64,000 nt of DNA from Candidatus Saccharimonadota bacterium (GTDB lineage Bacteria; Patescibacteriota; Saccharimonadia; Saccharimonadales; Saccharimonadaceae), in the NCBI GenBank assembly GCA_028289015.1, contig JAQGHC010000031.1, forward strand, positions 19,605 through 83,604, written 5' to 3'. A program made the translations under genes and the position numbers. Positions 17,222 through 26,041 of this stretch are shown here, piece by piece. Under the pieces are notes generated by a model. That model ran no database searches. It was not told the DNA's origin and worked only from the letters and a program-made list of their open reading frames with translations. Numbering within the stretch: position 1 is the first letter of the stretch; each line of letters opens with the position of its first letter.

Positions 17222-17257
17222 ATAGATGGCGACTGGAAGAAGAGGTTTAAAAAATGC

Positions 17258-17263
17258 TATAAT
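17258..17263 (+). promoter_or_regulatory. Extended -10 promoter of uvrA
   Basis: TGC TATAAT nine bases before ATG 17272; leaderless transcript predicted. Confidence 0.7.
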
Positions 17264-17271
17264 AAGTAAAT

Positions 17272-20088
17272 ATGCCAGAGTTTATACGAGTTACTGGAGC
17301 GAGAGAGCACAACCTAAAGAATATCGACGTAGAAATTCCACGCGATAAGTTGGTTGTTATCACTGGTTTATCGGGGAGCGGTAAATCCAGCCTGGCCTTT
17401 GATACGATTTACGCTGAAGGACAGCGACGGTATGTCGAGAGTCTTTCTAGCTACGCCCGCCAATTCTTGGGTATCATGAACAAACCCGACGTCGATTCAA
17501 TTGATGGTTTGTCACCGGCTATTTCTATTGATCAAAAATCGACCAGTCGTAATCCGCGCAGTACGGTAGCAACTGTCACTGAAATCTATGATTACCTGCG
17601 CTTGCTGTTTGCGCGCATTGGCGTGCCGCACTGTCCCGTGTGTGGCAAAGAGGTGTCTCGTCGTACGCCGCAGGCGATTATTGATGAAGTCATGAAAATT
17701 GAAAACGGCACTAAATTAATGATTTTAGCGCCAATCGTCAAAGCGAAAAAAGGCGAGTTCGCGCATGTGCCAGAGCAATATCGACGTTTAGGGTTTGCCC
17801 GAGCGCGCGTCGACGGTGTCGTCTATTCGCTAGATGAATTTCCCGATCTTGCAAAAACTTATAAGCACGACATTGAAATTGTCGTTGATCGTATTGTGAT
17901 GAATGATGACATGCAAGGACGAGTCACGCAGTCTGTTGAACAGGCGTTGGAAATTGCAGAAGGTGTCGTCGAGCTGTTGAATGCTGAAACGGACACTGTA
18001 ACGGCATTCAGTCAGCGCTACGCATGTATCGACCATCCCAACGAGGATATTCCGGAGTTGGAGCCCCGACTATTTAGCTTTAATGCACCACAGGGCGCTT
18101 GTCCGGTGTGTACTGGTCTTGGTAGTCGCTTAGAAGTGGATCCTGAGCTAGTCTTTAACCCCAATCTGACTATTATCGAGGGGGCAATTCGCCCTTATAA
18201 TCGCGTCAATAGTGATGCTTGGTATATGAAACGACTGGGCGTTGTAGCAGAACAACATAAGTTTAGTCTGAATGTCCCAGTTAGTGAACTAAACGCAAAG
18301 GATTTGGAGAAAATTCTTTATGGCACTGGCGACACTAAATACAAGGTTCGCATCGGGGCTGGTCGCAGCTATGAATCAACCTACGAAGGGGTTATTCCGA
18401 ACCTTGAACGACGACATAAAGAAACCGACAGTGAATTTATGCGTAAAGACATCGAAAGATTTATGCGCGAACGACGTTGTCATGTGTGTAAGGGTGCTCG
18501 TCTAAAACCGGTTGTATTAGCCATCACCGTTCATGGCCTCAGTATTATGGATATTTGTAACCTGGGCGTCGATGATGCGTTGGATCTGTTTACGAACACG
18601 CTGCAATTAACAGAGCAGGAATTATTCATTGCTCGTCAAATCATGAAAGAGATTAATTCGCGGCTTGGGTTTATGAGTAATGTCGGGCTAAATTATCTTG
18701 AGTTAGCGCGTGCCGCAAACACACTATCTGGTGGCGAGGCGCAGCGTATTCGTTTGGCGACGCAAATTGGGTCAGGATTACAGGGTGTATTGTATGTTTT
18801 AGACGAGCCTTCAATTGGCTTGCACCAACGCGACAATGACCGCCTGATTATGACGTTGAAACATCTGCGCGATCTGGGGAATACCGTTCTTGTGGTAGAG
18901 CATGATGAGGATACGATTCGTCAGGCAGATTATCTGCTAGATATCGGGCCTGGTGCGGGTATCGCTGGCGGCCAAGTCGTTGCGGCAGGGACGCCGGAAG
19001 AGGTCGCGAATAATCCAGCAAGCATGACTGGTCGTTATCTTTCTGGCAAAGAGAAAATTGACGTGCCAAAAAAGCGCAGAGCAATTATGAAAGATCGCCA
19101 GCTGGTGATTCGGGGTGCGAAAGAAAACAATCTTAAAAATATTGACGTATCATTTCCGTTGGGTGTGTTGACAGTAGTAAGCGGTGTGAGTGGCAGTGGT
19201 AAATCAACACTTGTCAATGATATCCTTGCCAAGGAATTGTCTGCGCGTCTACACCGTTCGCATGTAGTTCCTGGTGCGCACGAAAACATCGAGGGTATCA
19301 AACACCTGGATAAAGCGATAGTCATCGATCAGTCGGCAATCGGTCGCACGCCTCGATCCAACCCTGCAACCTACACTGGTGTCTTTACGCCAATCCGCGA
19401 ACTATTCGCGGGCACCCCTGAGGCAAATATTCGTGGCTATAAAGCTGGTCGCTTTAGCTTTAACGTCAAGGGTGGCCGCTGCGAAAACTGTCAGGGCGAC
19501 GGGGTAATTAAGATTGAAATGCACTTTTTGCCAGATGTCTACGTTGTCTGTGATGTATGTAAAGGCAAGCGCTATAATCGGGAAGCACTCGAAATTAAAT
19601 TCAAAGACAAAACGATTAGCGACATACTTGATATGACCGTCGAACAGGCCGCGGATTTCTTTGAAAACATTCCAACGATTGCGCGTAAACTTACGACGCT
19701 TGTTGAAGTAGGGCTAGGATACATCCGCCTTGGGCAGCCGGCAACAACCTTTAGCGGTGGCGAAGCTCAGCGCATTAAACTCGCGACAGAGTTATCACGC
19801 CGTCCGACGGGAAAGACGCTATATATTCTTGACGAGCCTACTACTGGTTTGCATAGCGCAGACGTAAAACGATTACTTGGCATTTTGCAAAAGTTAGTCG
19901 AGACTGGTAACAGTATGGTTATCATTGAACATAATCTCGATGTCATTAAAGCTGCCGATCATATCATCGATATGGGTCCTGAGGGTGGGCTAGGCGGTGG
20001 TACGGTTGTTGCTGAGGGTACACCTGAAGCGATTACGAAAGTAAAAGCATCGTTTACAGGAAAGTATCTTAAGCCTCTTTTGAAATAA
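17272..20088 (+). CDS. uvrA: Excinuclease ABC subunit A
   Basis: Damage-recognition ATPase of nucleotide excision repair. Two ABC modules are visible: the first with [36 protein letters not shown] and signature [11 protein letters not shown]; the second with [15 protein letters not shown] and [12 protein letters not shown]. Zinc-binding CxxC sites remain ([37 protein letters not shown]). Length 938 is normal. It overlaps the convergent PAP2 gene by 20 bases at the 3' ends. uvrC is 18 kb away at 37701; uvrB is not in the window. Confidence 0.98.
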   Translation: MPEFIRVTGAREHNLKNIDVEIPRDKLVVITGLSGSGKSSLAFDTIYAEGQRRYVESLSSYARQFLGIMNKPDVDSIDGLSPAISIDQKSTSRNPRSTVATVTEIYDYLRLLFARIGVPHCPVCGKEVSRRTPQAIIDEVMKIENGTKLMILAPIVKAKKGEFAHVPEQYRRLGFARARVDGVVYSLDEFPDLAKTYKHDIEIVVDRIVMNDDMQGRVTQSVEQALEIAEGVVELLNAETDTVTAFSQRYACIDHPNEDIPELEPRLFSFNAPQGACPVCTGLGSRLEVDPELVFNPNLTIIEGAIRPYNRVNSDAWYMKRLGVVAEQHKFSLNVPVSELNAKDLEKILYGTGDTKYKVRIGAGRSYESTYEGVIPNLERRHKETDSEFMRKDIERFMRERRCHVCKGARLKPVVLAITVHGLSIMDICNLGVDDALDLFTNTLQLTEQELFIARQIMKEINSRLGFMSNVGLNYLELARAANTLSGGEAQRIRLATQIGSGLQGVLYVLDEPSIGLHQRDNDRLIMTLKHLRDLGNTVLVVEHDEDTIRQADYLLDIGPGAGIAGGQVVAAGTPEEVANNPASMTGRYLSGKEKIDVPKKRRAIMKDRQLVIRGAKENNLKNIDVSFPLGVLTVVSGVSGSGKSTLVNDILAKELSARLHRSHVVPGAHENIEGIKHLDKAIVIDQSAIGRTPRSNPATYTGVFTPIRELFAGTPEANIRGYKAGRFSFNVKGGRCENCQGDGVIKIEMHFLPDVYVVCDVCKGKRYNREALEIKFKDKTISDILDMTVEQAADFFENIPTIARKLTTLVEVGLGYIRLGQPATTFSGGEAQRIKLATELSRRPTGKTLYILDEPTTGLHSADVKRLLGILQKLVETGNSMVIIEHNLDVIKAADHIIDMGPEGGLGGGTVVAEGTPEAITKVKASFTGKYLKPLLK

Positions 20089-20779
20089 ATTTACGGCGCA
20101 GACGTGATGATGCGTACGTGTCAATTGCGATTGTAATCGCCAATATCGCAAATGCCAAGCCGACCGATGCGGTTACGTCAGTGAGCCAATGGTAGCCAAG
20201 ATAGATGCGACTAAATGCAACGAGTGTAATGCCCGCTACTGTCGCCATTCCCCAAAATACTACACGACGTACTGTTGGTGCGGCGACGCAGAAGAAATAA
20301 GCTAGCACTAATAATAGTACAGCGATGCCAAGTGTATGACCTGACGGAAACGAGTATGATATTGCGGCATGTGACTCTAGCAAATCGGTCACTGTTGGTC
20401 GTTCTCGTGCTGTGAACACTTTGATGGCTGCAGATACGATATATGCCAATGTCATTGAAAAGACGAGCAGCGTAGGTCGCCAAAAATCTTTTTTGCGCCA
20501 CGCCCATAGGGCCGCTCCTATGAGCGAAAAAATGCTTAGCGCAACAGGCGATGATAGATCGGTAACGACCCGCATGATTGCTGCTAACGTCGGATCATAG
20601 CTGGATATTGTCCAGGCCAATAAAGGTGCGTCATATGTCGCTAAATCTTCCTGTTCTTTCACCCCGTCATAAATAGACAGAAATAGCGCTAGTCCGATTG
20701 CGAACAAGGTAGCTATCAGAACGTTCCGGCGAGAGAAGATATTTTGTCGGGATTTGATGAATTGTATTATAGGTTTCAT
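20069..20779 (-). CDS. PAP2 family phosphatase, membrane-bound
   Basis: Type 2 phosphatidic acid phosphatase fold, likely acting on undecaprenyl pyrophosphate or another lipid phosphate at the outer membrane face. The three PAP2 motifs are visible: KVFTARERP, YSFPSGHT, and SRIYLGYHWLTDV. About six TM segments. Length 236. It is read after dedA with a nine-base gap, forming a two-gene membrane-lipid operon. The BacA/UppP substitute role is plausible but not proven by sequence. Confidence 0.9.
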   Translation of the reverse strand: MKPIIQFIKSRQNIFSRRNVLIATLFAIGLALFLSIYDGVKEQEDLATYDAPLLAWTISSYDPTLAAIMRVVTDLSSPVALSIFSLIGAALWAWRKKDFWRPTLLVFSMTLAYIVSAAIKVFTARERPTVTDLLESHAAISYSFPSGHTLGIAVLLLVLAYFFCVAAPTVRRVVFWGMATVAGITLVAFSRIYLGYHWLTDVTASVGLAFAILAITIAIDTYASSRLRRKFISKEA

Positions 20780-20788
20780 GTGTAGAAA

Positions 20789-21463
20789 TTAGTTCTTTCT
20801 GGTCAGGACCGATTTAATTTGTTGTTGAGTCGCATTCCAAATAATAGTCCGTTGTTTTTTATCTTTTAGAATGTGAATTACTGGTGGTAGCACCGAAAGA
20901 AGAATGATGACAATGATAATCGGCAGTAAGACAGTGTCGATTTCTATGCCAGCTTTTTCAAACTGTACACCGACAAAGTAACCAAGATAAGTTACGCCTG
21001 CTGCCCATAGTATTCCACCGATAAGGTTAAAGCCAAGGAAGCGTTTGTATTCCATTTTTCCAACGCCTGCAACGACGGGCGCGAACGTACGAACGATAGG
21101 AATAAAGCGGGCGATGATGATTGTTTTGCCGCCATGTTTTTCATAGAAGTGTTGGGCTTTGAGGATATTTTCCTGTCGGAAGAATAACGAATTTGGCCGC
21201 TTAAAGACTGAGGGGCCAAATTTGCGCCCAAATGAATAACCCACGCTGTCTCCGACGACGGCGGCGACGAATAAAATAGCGACCAGTACATGGATGTTAA
21301 CATCCAAGAAGCCGCTGTATACTAAAAAGCCAGCAGTAAATAACAGGCTGTCACCGGGAAGAAAGAAGCCAATTAGCAGCCCTGATTCGGCAAATATCAC
21401 TAAAGCAATACCGAGAACCCCAGCCCATTTGATAAAGTCGATTAAGTCTACACCAGGAATCAT
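20789..21463 (-). CDS. DedA family membrane protein
   Basis: DedA/SNARE-associated (VTT) family; some members are undecaprenyl-phosphate or phospholipid flippases. Signatures: ESGLLIGFFLPGDSLLFTAGFL, the F/YGRKFGP segment, HGGKTIIIARFIPIVRTFAPVVAGVGKM, and FNLIGGILWAAGVTYLGYFVG. Length 224. Start ATG 21463 is eight bases after an extended TGC TAAAAT box on the minus strand. Operon with a PAP2 phosphatase, which suggests a shared lipid-carrier recycling job. Confidence 0.9.
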   Translation of the reverse strand: MIPGVDLIDFIKWAGVLGIALVIFAESGLLIGFFLPGDSLLFTAGFLVYSGFLDVNIHVLVAILFVAAVVGDSVGYSFGRKFGPSVFKRPNSLFFRQENILKAQHFYEKHGGKTIIIARFIPIVRTFAPVVAGVGKMEYKRFLGFNLIGGILWAAGVTYLGYFVGVQFEKAGIEIDTVLLPIIIVIILLSVLPPVIHILKDKKQRTIIWNATQQQIKSVLTRKN

Positions 21464-21471
21464 ATACTCTT

Positions 21472-21503
21472 ATTTTAGCACAACAGAGTAAAAATGGTAT
21501 AAT
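21472..21503. promoter_or_regulatory. Divergent promoters of dedA (-) and bL25 (+)
   Basis: Minus strand TGC TAAAAT (21477-21472) eight bases before the dedA ATG; plus strand TGG TATAAT at 21498-21503 for the bL25 gene. Confidence 0.6.
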
Positions 21504-21530
21504 AGACTACAGACCGAATTTAGGAGGACT

Positions 21531-22217
21531 ATGAACGACATTACATTAAACTTAGAAGAACGAACAGCAGAAGGAAAGCGCGTACATCAATTACGTCACG
21601 ATGGATTTGTTCCAAGTGTGGTGTATGGTGGCAAAGCCGCACCTATTTCTACTCAATCACAAGCGGTTGAGACATTAAAGGCAGTCAAAGCTGCTGGCAA
21701 ACACTCACCGGTACATTTAACTATTTCTGGTAAAAAACAGCTTGCTATTATCAAAACAATTGATTTTGATCCAGTGAAGCACACACTTCGCCACGTCGCA
21801 TTCCATGCTATCAATCAGAACGAAAAGATCGTCACCGAAGTACCAATCGTACTTATTGGTGAAGGCGAAAGCGTTGCGGAAAAAGCTGGCTTGATTATCC
21901 TTCAAGCGATTGAAAAAATGGAAATACGCGCATTGCCAAATAACCTGCCTGAATCTCTTGAGATTTCAATTATCGATCTTGCGACAGCTGACGACAAGCT
22001 AACGATTGGTGATATTAAACTACCTAAGGGCGTTGAATTTGCCGACGTCGAGCAAGATACTGATCTTGTGATTGCGAATGTTTACGAACCAAGCGCATTA
22101 CAGGCTGCAAATGACGCTGCCGGCGGTGAAGCGGAAGACGAATCATCCGTTGAATCCGAAAAGGGGACCGATACAACTGCAGCTAGTGATGATGCTGCAA
22201 AAGCTGACGCTAAATAG
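21531..22217 (+). CDS. rplY: Large ribosomal subunit protein bL25 (Ctc form)
   Basis: 5S rRNA-binding ribosomal protein with the longer general-stress (CTC/TL5) architecture. The N-terminal L25 domain is residues 1-90 (TAEGKRVHQLRHDGFVPSVVYGG), the C-terminal TL5 beta domain about 95-185 (VTEVPIVLIGEGESVAEKAGLIILQ). The tail to 228 is Ala/Asp/Glu-rich and unstructured. This gene, unlike many neighbours, has a conventional leader with a strong TAGGAGG Shine-Dalgarno seven bases before ATG. It ends at a perfect 15-bp terminator. Confidence 0.96.
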   Translation: MNDITLNLEERTAEGKRVHQLRHDGFVPSVVYGGKAAPISTQSQAVETLKAVKAAGKHSPVHLTISGKKQLAIIKTIDFDPVKHTLRHVAFHAINQNEKIVTEVPIVLIGEGESVAEKAGLIILQAIEKMEIRALPNNLPESLEISIIDLATADDKLTIGDIKLPKGVEFADVEQDTDLVIANVYEPSALQAANDAAGGEAEDESSVESEKGTDTTAASDDAAKADAK

Positions 22218-22244
22218 TTAACGGCTCGTGTCCATCTCATGCTA

Positions 22245-22280
22245 ATAAAAATCGCTGCGTATGATCGCAGCGATTTTTAT
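22245..22280. terminator. Perfect 15-bp terminator after bL25
   Basis: ATAAAAATCGCTGCG / CGCAGCGATTTTTAT with a six-base loop; works in both directions by sequence. Confidence 0.93.
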
Positions 22281-22398
22281 ATGGACTGCGGTGTAGTAAT
22301 TTATGACATAGTATCTTGCTATTCTTTGTAATGATTGTATATTTAAGACAAGTCAACGTGTCAAGATATGCCGTACATCCGAAACAGCGAAAGGTTAT

Positions 22399-25176
22399 AT
22401 GCAGAGAGAATTTGGTCCGAAAAATTTCAACCGTGCACCAGTAAAGGGGTATAGCACCCAACCGCGCACGAATATTCAAAACAATTTATATGTTAGTCCC
22501 GCAGAACAAGGCCAGCAATGGGCGCGCCGCGAACGAAGAGACTATCAGGCTGCGTACGGTGAACTAGACCCTTCCTGGAACGCGACGCTAACACTCGAAC
22601 GGTCGCCACTCGGCAATGAAGATCTGCCGATTGCTGATAAAAAAGGTGAAATTTCTGAGTCAATTAGAAATAATCCAGTCACCATTATCATCGGCGAGAC
22701 GGGTAGCGGTAAAAGTACGCAGGTTGTGCAAATGGGACTCGAGCTGAATTTTGAACGAGTCATTCAAACTCAACCCCGGCGCATTGCCGCAGTAACTCTT
22801 GCTGATCGAATTGGCGATGAAATTACTCGTCGCTGGCCGGATGTACCGCGCGATATTTCAGCGTACCATACCGGTGAGCGTAGCACGGCAACTGACAATA
22901 CGCGTATTATTAATGTCACGGCTGGTGTCATGTTCGCGCAGGATATTCACAATAGGCCACGCGTCGATAGCGAACTGATTATTCTCGACGAAGTGCACGA
23001 GCGTGAGATGGTCACGAACATTAATATGGCTATTGCTCGGCAGGCATTACTCGACAATCCTGGCATGCGACTAGTTATCCAAAGCGCCACAATGGATCCA
23101 GGTCCAATTCAAGAGTACTTTGGCAAAGCTTTGGGTGTGGACATCCCCGTTATTGAAGTCGAGGGTCGGACATTTGGTGTTGATATTCAAGAATTTCCGC
23201 AAGATACATCAGTGCAACGAGCGGTGGCGCGTGCAACTGAAATGTTTGAACTAGATAAACGTCAAAAAGAAATGGTCGCTGATGGCTACGAAGGGCCGCT
23301 ACTGCCAACTGACTTTCTTGTCGTGTGTCCTGGACGACGCGAGATTAGCGATTGGACTGATGAGATACTTGAGGCGCTGCCGGATGAGATCGCCCAGTCG
23401 TCAGTCATTTTACCGCTCCATAGTAAAATGTCACCAAAGGATCAGCAAAAGGCACTCAAAACTGGCTATCCAGGTCTGAAGATTATTATGGCGACAAATA
23501 CTGCCAAGACGAGCTTAACTATTGATGGCTTGGCGGGAATTATTGATTGTGGGTATGCTCGTCACCAAGTTGTCGACGAGAATGGTGTTGTCAGTCTCGC
23601 CCTATATGAAACATCCTACGCTGATCGTATGCAATGGGCTGGGCGAAGTGGGCGCACTGCTCCAGGCTGGTGTGATCAGACGCGTATGAATGAAGATATG
23701 CCGTTTACGCCGTTACTGAAAGCGGAGGCATATGAAACGCCTGAAGCACAGCGTATTAATCCTGATAGTTATGTTTTAGGGTTAGCAGCAATTGGCATTG
23801 ATCTTGCGACATTAGAGACGCCGGATTGGATTAATCCAGCGGCGATTTCCCGTGCTAAAGAGAATTTACGGGTACTGGGTGCCTTTGATGATAACTACGA
23901 GATCACATCAATGGGGCGACGCATGACCGAGTTTCCAATTGATCAGCCAACATCAGCCCGTATGTTGGCTGAAGCGGATCAGTATTCTCCGCAAGTGCGT
24001 GCTTACACGGCGGCAATTGTTGCCTCGCATGAAGCTGGCGGCTTGCAATTATTTACCCACGAGGCTGGCCGTCGCTGGAAAGGTGAGAATGGGCTGACTG
24101 AGGAAGAAAGTTCGGACTTACTGGCGCAACTCGACATTTTTATTGCTATTCAAGATATGAATTCATATAAGCAACAAAAGTATGATTTAGATATTAAAAA
24201 CATCGAACGAGCTAAGGAGACCTTTTGGAAGATCCTTCGCAGAAATGACGGACAGACCGACTCGCTTGTTCCACCAACCCAAGAACAGCGAGAAGAGATT
24301 TTAAATTGTATCTATGCCGGTATGCCTGATTTCATTTATCGCTATAGCGGTGCTAATAAAGCTATTGGACTCCATACCTATACTGGCGTCAGTAAAGATA
24401 TGGTCACTCCACGATCACTCAGTAATCGTAGTGTTGTTATGGGAAAGCATCCGTTTGTCGTCGGGACGCCTCGTTTGACGGAGCGATATGTCGCGGGTCA
24501 GCGCGTTGAAAAGCCAATCATTGAAACGATCACGAGAGTTGATGACATAGGTGTACTCGGACGGGTGGCGCTAAGTCAGTGCGAATGGAAGCAGGAAGGT
24601 AATGTAAAATGGCGCGACGGCCGACCAACGTTAAACGTGCGTCAATTCTTTAAGGGGATCGATCTTGGTCGGACTGAAGAGCGGGAGGCTGAGCCTTCAG
24701 AGCTAACACGTAATGCAGTCATTGCCTACGCTCTGGCTCATCCTGGAGAGGCGCAGCAAAGCCTCCGTACGATTAAGGCGCAACTCGAACACTTAGCGCA
24801 TTTAACGACCGAGCCGGTAGCTCAATTAACACAAGATGAACTTGTTGGGCGAGTGCGACAAGCTGCGCCTGATGACATTCTCGATCCGTTTATGATCGAT
24901 GTTAATCTGCATCAGATGGGCATTACAATTGATACCTATATATCTGCGGAAAGGCGAGAGCAGATTATAACTAATGCGCCTGCGCAGGTCCCAGCTGGTG
25001 GTGTGACATTCCCTGTTACCTATCAGAGTGGGCGGCCGTTAATTCGTCGTTATGATAATGCAAATTTGGTGCACCTGCCAGATAGCGTCCAGCTTCCGGA
25101 CGGCAGGGAAGTGAAATTTGTCTATGAACGCAAAGAATATACGGCAGGTGAGATAAAAAGCATCACGGGCTATTAA
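22399..25176 (+). CDS. HrpA-like DEAH-box RNA helicase
   Basis: Superfamily 2 ATP-dependent helicase related to HrpA, probably acting on RNA or stalled ribosomes. Motif I GETGSGKSTQ, Ia QPRRIAA, motif II DEVHER, motif III SATMD, and motif VI QWAGRSGRTAPG (a variant of the usual QRxGRAGR). A C-terminal HA2/OB-like region follows to residue 925. HrpA is usually about 1300 residues, so the long C-terminal region is missing. The start at 22399 lacks a clear Shine-Dalgarno. Flanked by strong terminators, so monocistronic. Confidence 0.88.
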   Translation: MQREFGPKNFNRAPVKGYSTQPRTNIQNNLYVSPAEQGQQWARRERRDYQAAYGELDPSWNATLTLERSPLGNEDLPIADKKGEISESIRNNPVTIIIGETGSGKSTQVVQMGLELNFERVIQTQPRRIAAVTLADRIGDEITRRWPDVPRDISAYHTGERSTATDNTRIINVTAGVMFAQDIHNRPRVDSELIILDEVHEREMVTNINMAIARQALLDNPGMRLVIQSATMDPGPIQEYFGKALGVDIPVIEVEGRTFGVDIQEFPQDTSVQRAVARATEMFELDKRQKEMVADGYEGPLLPTDFLVVCPGRREISDWTDEILEALPDEIAQSSVILPLHSKMSPKDQQKALKTGYPGLKIIMATNTAKTSLTIDGLAGIIDCGYARHQVVDENGVVSLALYETSYADRMQWAGRSGRTAPGWCDQTRMNEDMPFTPLLKAEAYETPEAQRINPDSYVLGLAAIGIDLATLETPDWINPAAISRAKENLRVLGAFDDNYEITSMGRRMTEFPIDQPTSARMLAEADQYSPQVRAYTAAIVASHEAGGLQLFTHEAGRRWKGENGLTEEESSDLLAQLDIFIAIQDMNSYKQQKYDLDIKNIERAKETFWKILRRNDGQTDSLVPPTQEQREEILNCIYAGMPDFIYRYSGANKAIGLHTYTGVSKDMVTPRSLSNRSVVMGKHPFVVGTPRLTERYVAGQRVEKPIIETITRVDDIGVLGRVALSQCEWKQEGNVKWRDGRPTLNVRQFFKGIDLGRTEEREAEPSELTRNAVIAYALAHPGEAQQSLRTIKAQLEHLAHLTTEPVAQLTQDELVGRVRQAAPDDILDPFMIDVNLHQMGITIDTYISAERREQIITNAPAQVPAGGVTFPVTYQSGRPLIRRYDNANLVHLPDSVQLPDGREVKFVYERKEYTAGEIKSITGY

Positions 25177-25196
25177 AAGCCGATTTGGCATGAAAA

Positions 25197-25236
25197 AGTC
25201 GGGGTTTCCAGGCTACTGCCTGTACTAACCCCGACT
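25197..25236 (-). terminator. Two-tier hairpin terminator of the minus-strand orphan
   Basis: AGTCGGGGTT / AACCCCGACT enclosing CAGGC tact GCCTG. The T-tract TTTTTC follows on the minus strand. Confidence 0.85.
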
Positions 25237-25249
25237 CGTTCATTTATAG

Positions 25250-25930
25250 TCAGTGCGAAATTTGCTCGCCCCAGCTTTTCAGTCGGGCAAGCTCGCGTCC
25301 GGTCGGAATATACTGCCTTTCCTGGTCGAGGGGATAAGATCCACTAAAAGGAAGATCGTATTCTAGTGCCTGCGCCGGCGGGATGTAGTTGACGACAACT
25401 CGACCCGTTTCAGCAAAAAACACTGTCCACTTGGTCTGAGTCCATTCGGATGCTTGGCCAGTAGGAAGATGAAGTGCAACTCTGCTGCCGTCCGGGTCAA
25501 CGTATTTGCACACGCTCCCTTCCGCGATTGCCAACACAATGGCTTCATGCATCAGGGTTTGACTGTCCCCCTGGGCTAACTTTTTCCGGCCAATGCGCGA
25601 ATCCTCTTTGCCTGCGTGGAAGTCGTGGTAGTCCTGCATGTGCTGAACTGACGATTTTGATCCCGGGCCGTGATTGATGTCCAATGCAACCTTCACGAGG
25701 AGCAGGTGATAGCTGTCGGCATAAATCACACCGTAATCCCTGCTTTTTTTCAGCGCTCTGATGATGGCCCCAGCCATGTCGGAGAGCTTCATGTTGCGAT
25801 TTTGATTTTGCTTGGCGAGATCACGAGTGAATCGCTGTTCGGCTTTTGGCCGTTTCCATTCCCTGATATGCTGAGACACTACAACAGCCCCCAGTACTAT
25901 AAATGAACGTATCAGCACTATTACGGTCAT
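25250..25930 (-). CDS. Hypothetical protein with N-terminal TM segment, 226 aa
   Basis: Not recognised. One hydrophobic segment near residues 3-20 (VIVLIRSFIVLGAVVVS), then a soluble domain. The C-terminal half looks like a small folded sensor or binding domain (EAIVLAIAEGSVCKYVDPDGSRVALHLP, TKWTVFFAETGRVVVNYIPP). No Shine-Dalgarno is seen before ATG 25930. A CCTGTTG/CAACAGG hairpin lies 20 bases upstream and may be regulatory. It has its own terminator. Slightly more GC-rich and codon-different to the eye than the neighbouring ABC gene; origin unknown. Confidence 0.65.
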   Translation of the reverse strand: MTVIVLIRSFIVLGAVVVSQHIREWKRPKAEQRFTRDLAKQNQNRNMKLSDMAGAIIRALKKSRDYGVIYADSYHLLLVKVALDINHGPGSKSSVQHMQDYHDFHAGKEDSRIGRKKLAQGDSQTLMHEAIVLAIAEGSVCKYVDPDGSRVALHLPTGQASEWTQTKWTVFFAETGRVVVNYIPPAQALEYDLPFSGSYPLDQERQYIPTGRELARLKSWGEQISH

Positions 25931-25950
25931 GAAAAATGACGTAAGTAAGC

Positions 25951-25968
25951 CCTGTTGATGGCAACAGG
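25951..25968. repeat. 7-bp inverted repeat upstream of the 226-aa orphan
   Basis: CCTGTTG atgg CAACAGG, between the orphan's start and the end of the ABC gene; possible operator or hairpin. Confidence 0.55.
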
Positions 25969-26020
25969 TATGCGCTTAAGGGGATTATCTCGCTTTGATT
26001 AGTGAATGTCAATACAAAAC

Positions 26021-26036
26021 TGTGACTTAGGTCACA
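26021..26036 (-). terminator. Weak terminator of the ABC exporter gene
   Basis: TGTGAC / GTCACA with a four-base loop, then GTTTTG on the minus strand. Confidence 0.5.
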
Positions 26037-26041
26037 ATAGG

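Larger units (their letters stand above)
16766..17271. other. Gene-free stretch with hairpins between the small membrane gene and uvrA
   Basis: About 500 bases. The ORFs here (16605-17078 +, 16889 and 17014 -) lack start signals and coding character. It holds an extended hairpin ACGAGGC-t-TGAC-ggt-GTCA-tt-GCCTCGT (16928-16955), GGCCT/AGGCC (17007/17029), CTGCCT/AGGCAG (17137-17157) and a terminator at 17178. A small RNA is possible near 17140-17220. Confidence 0.5.
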
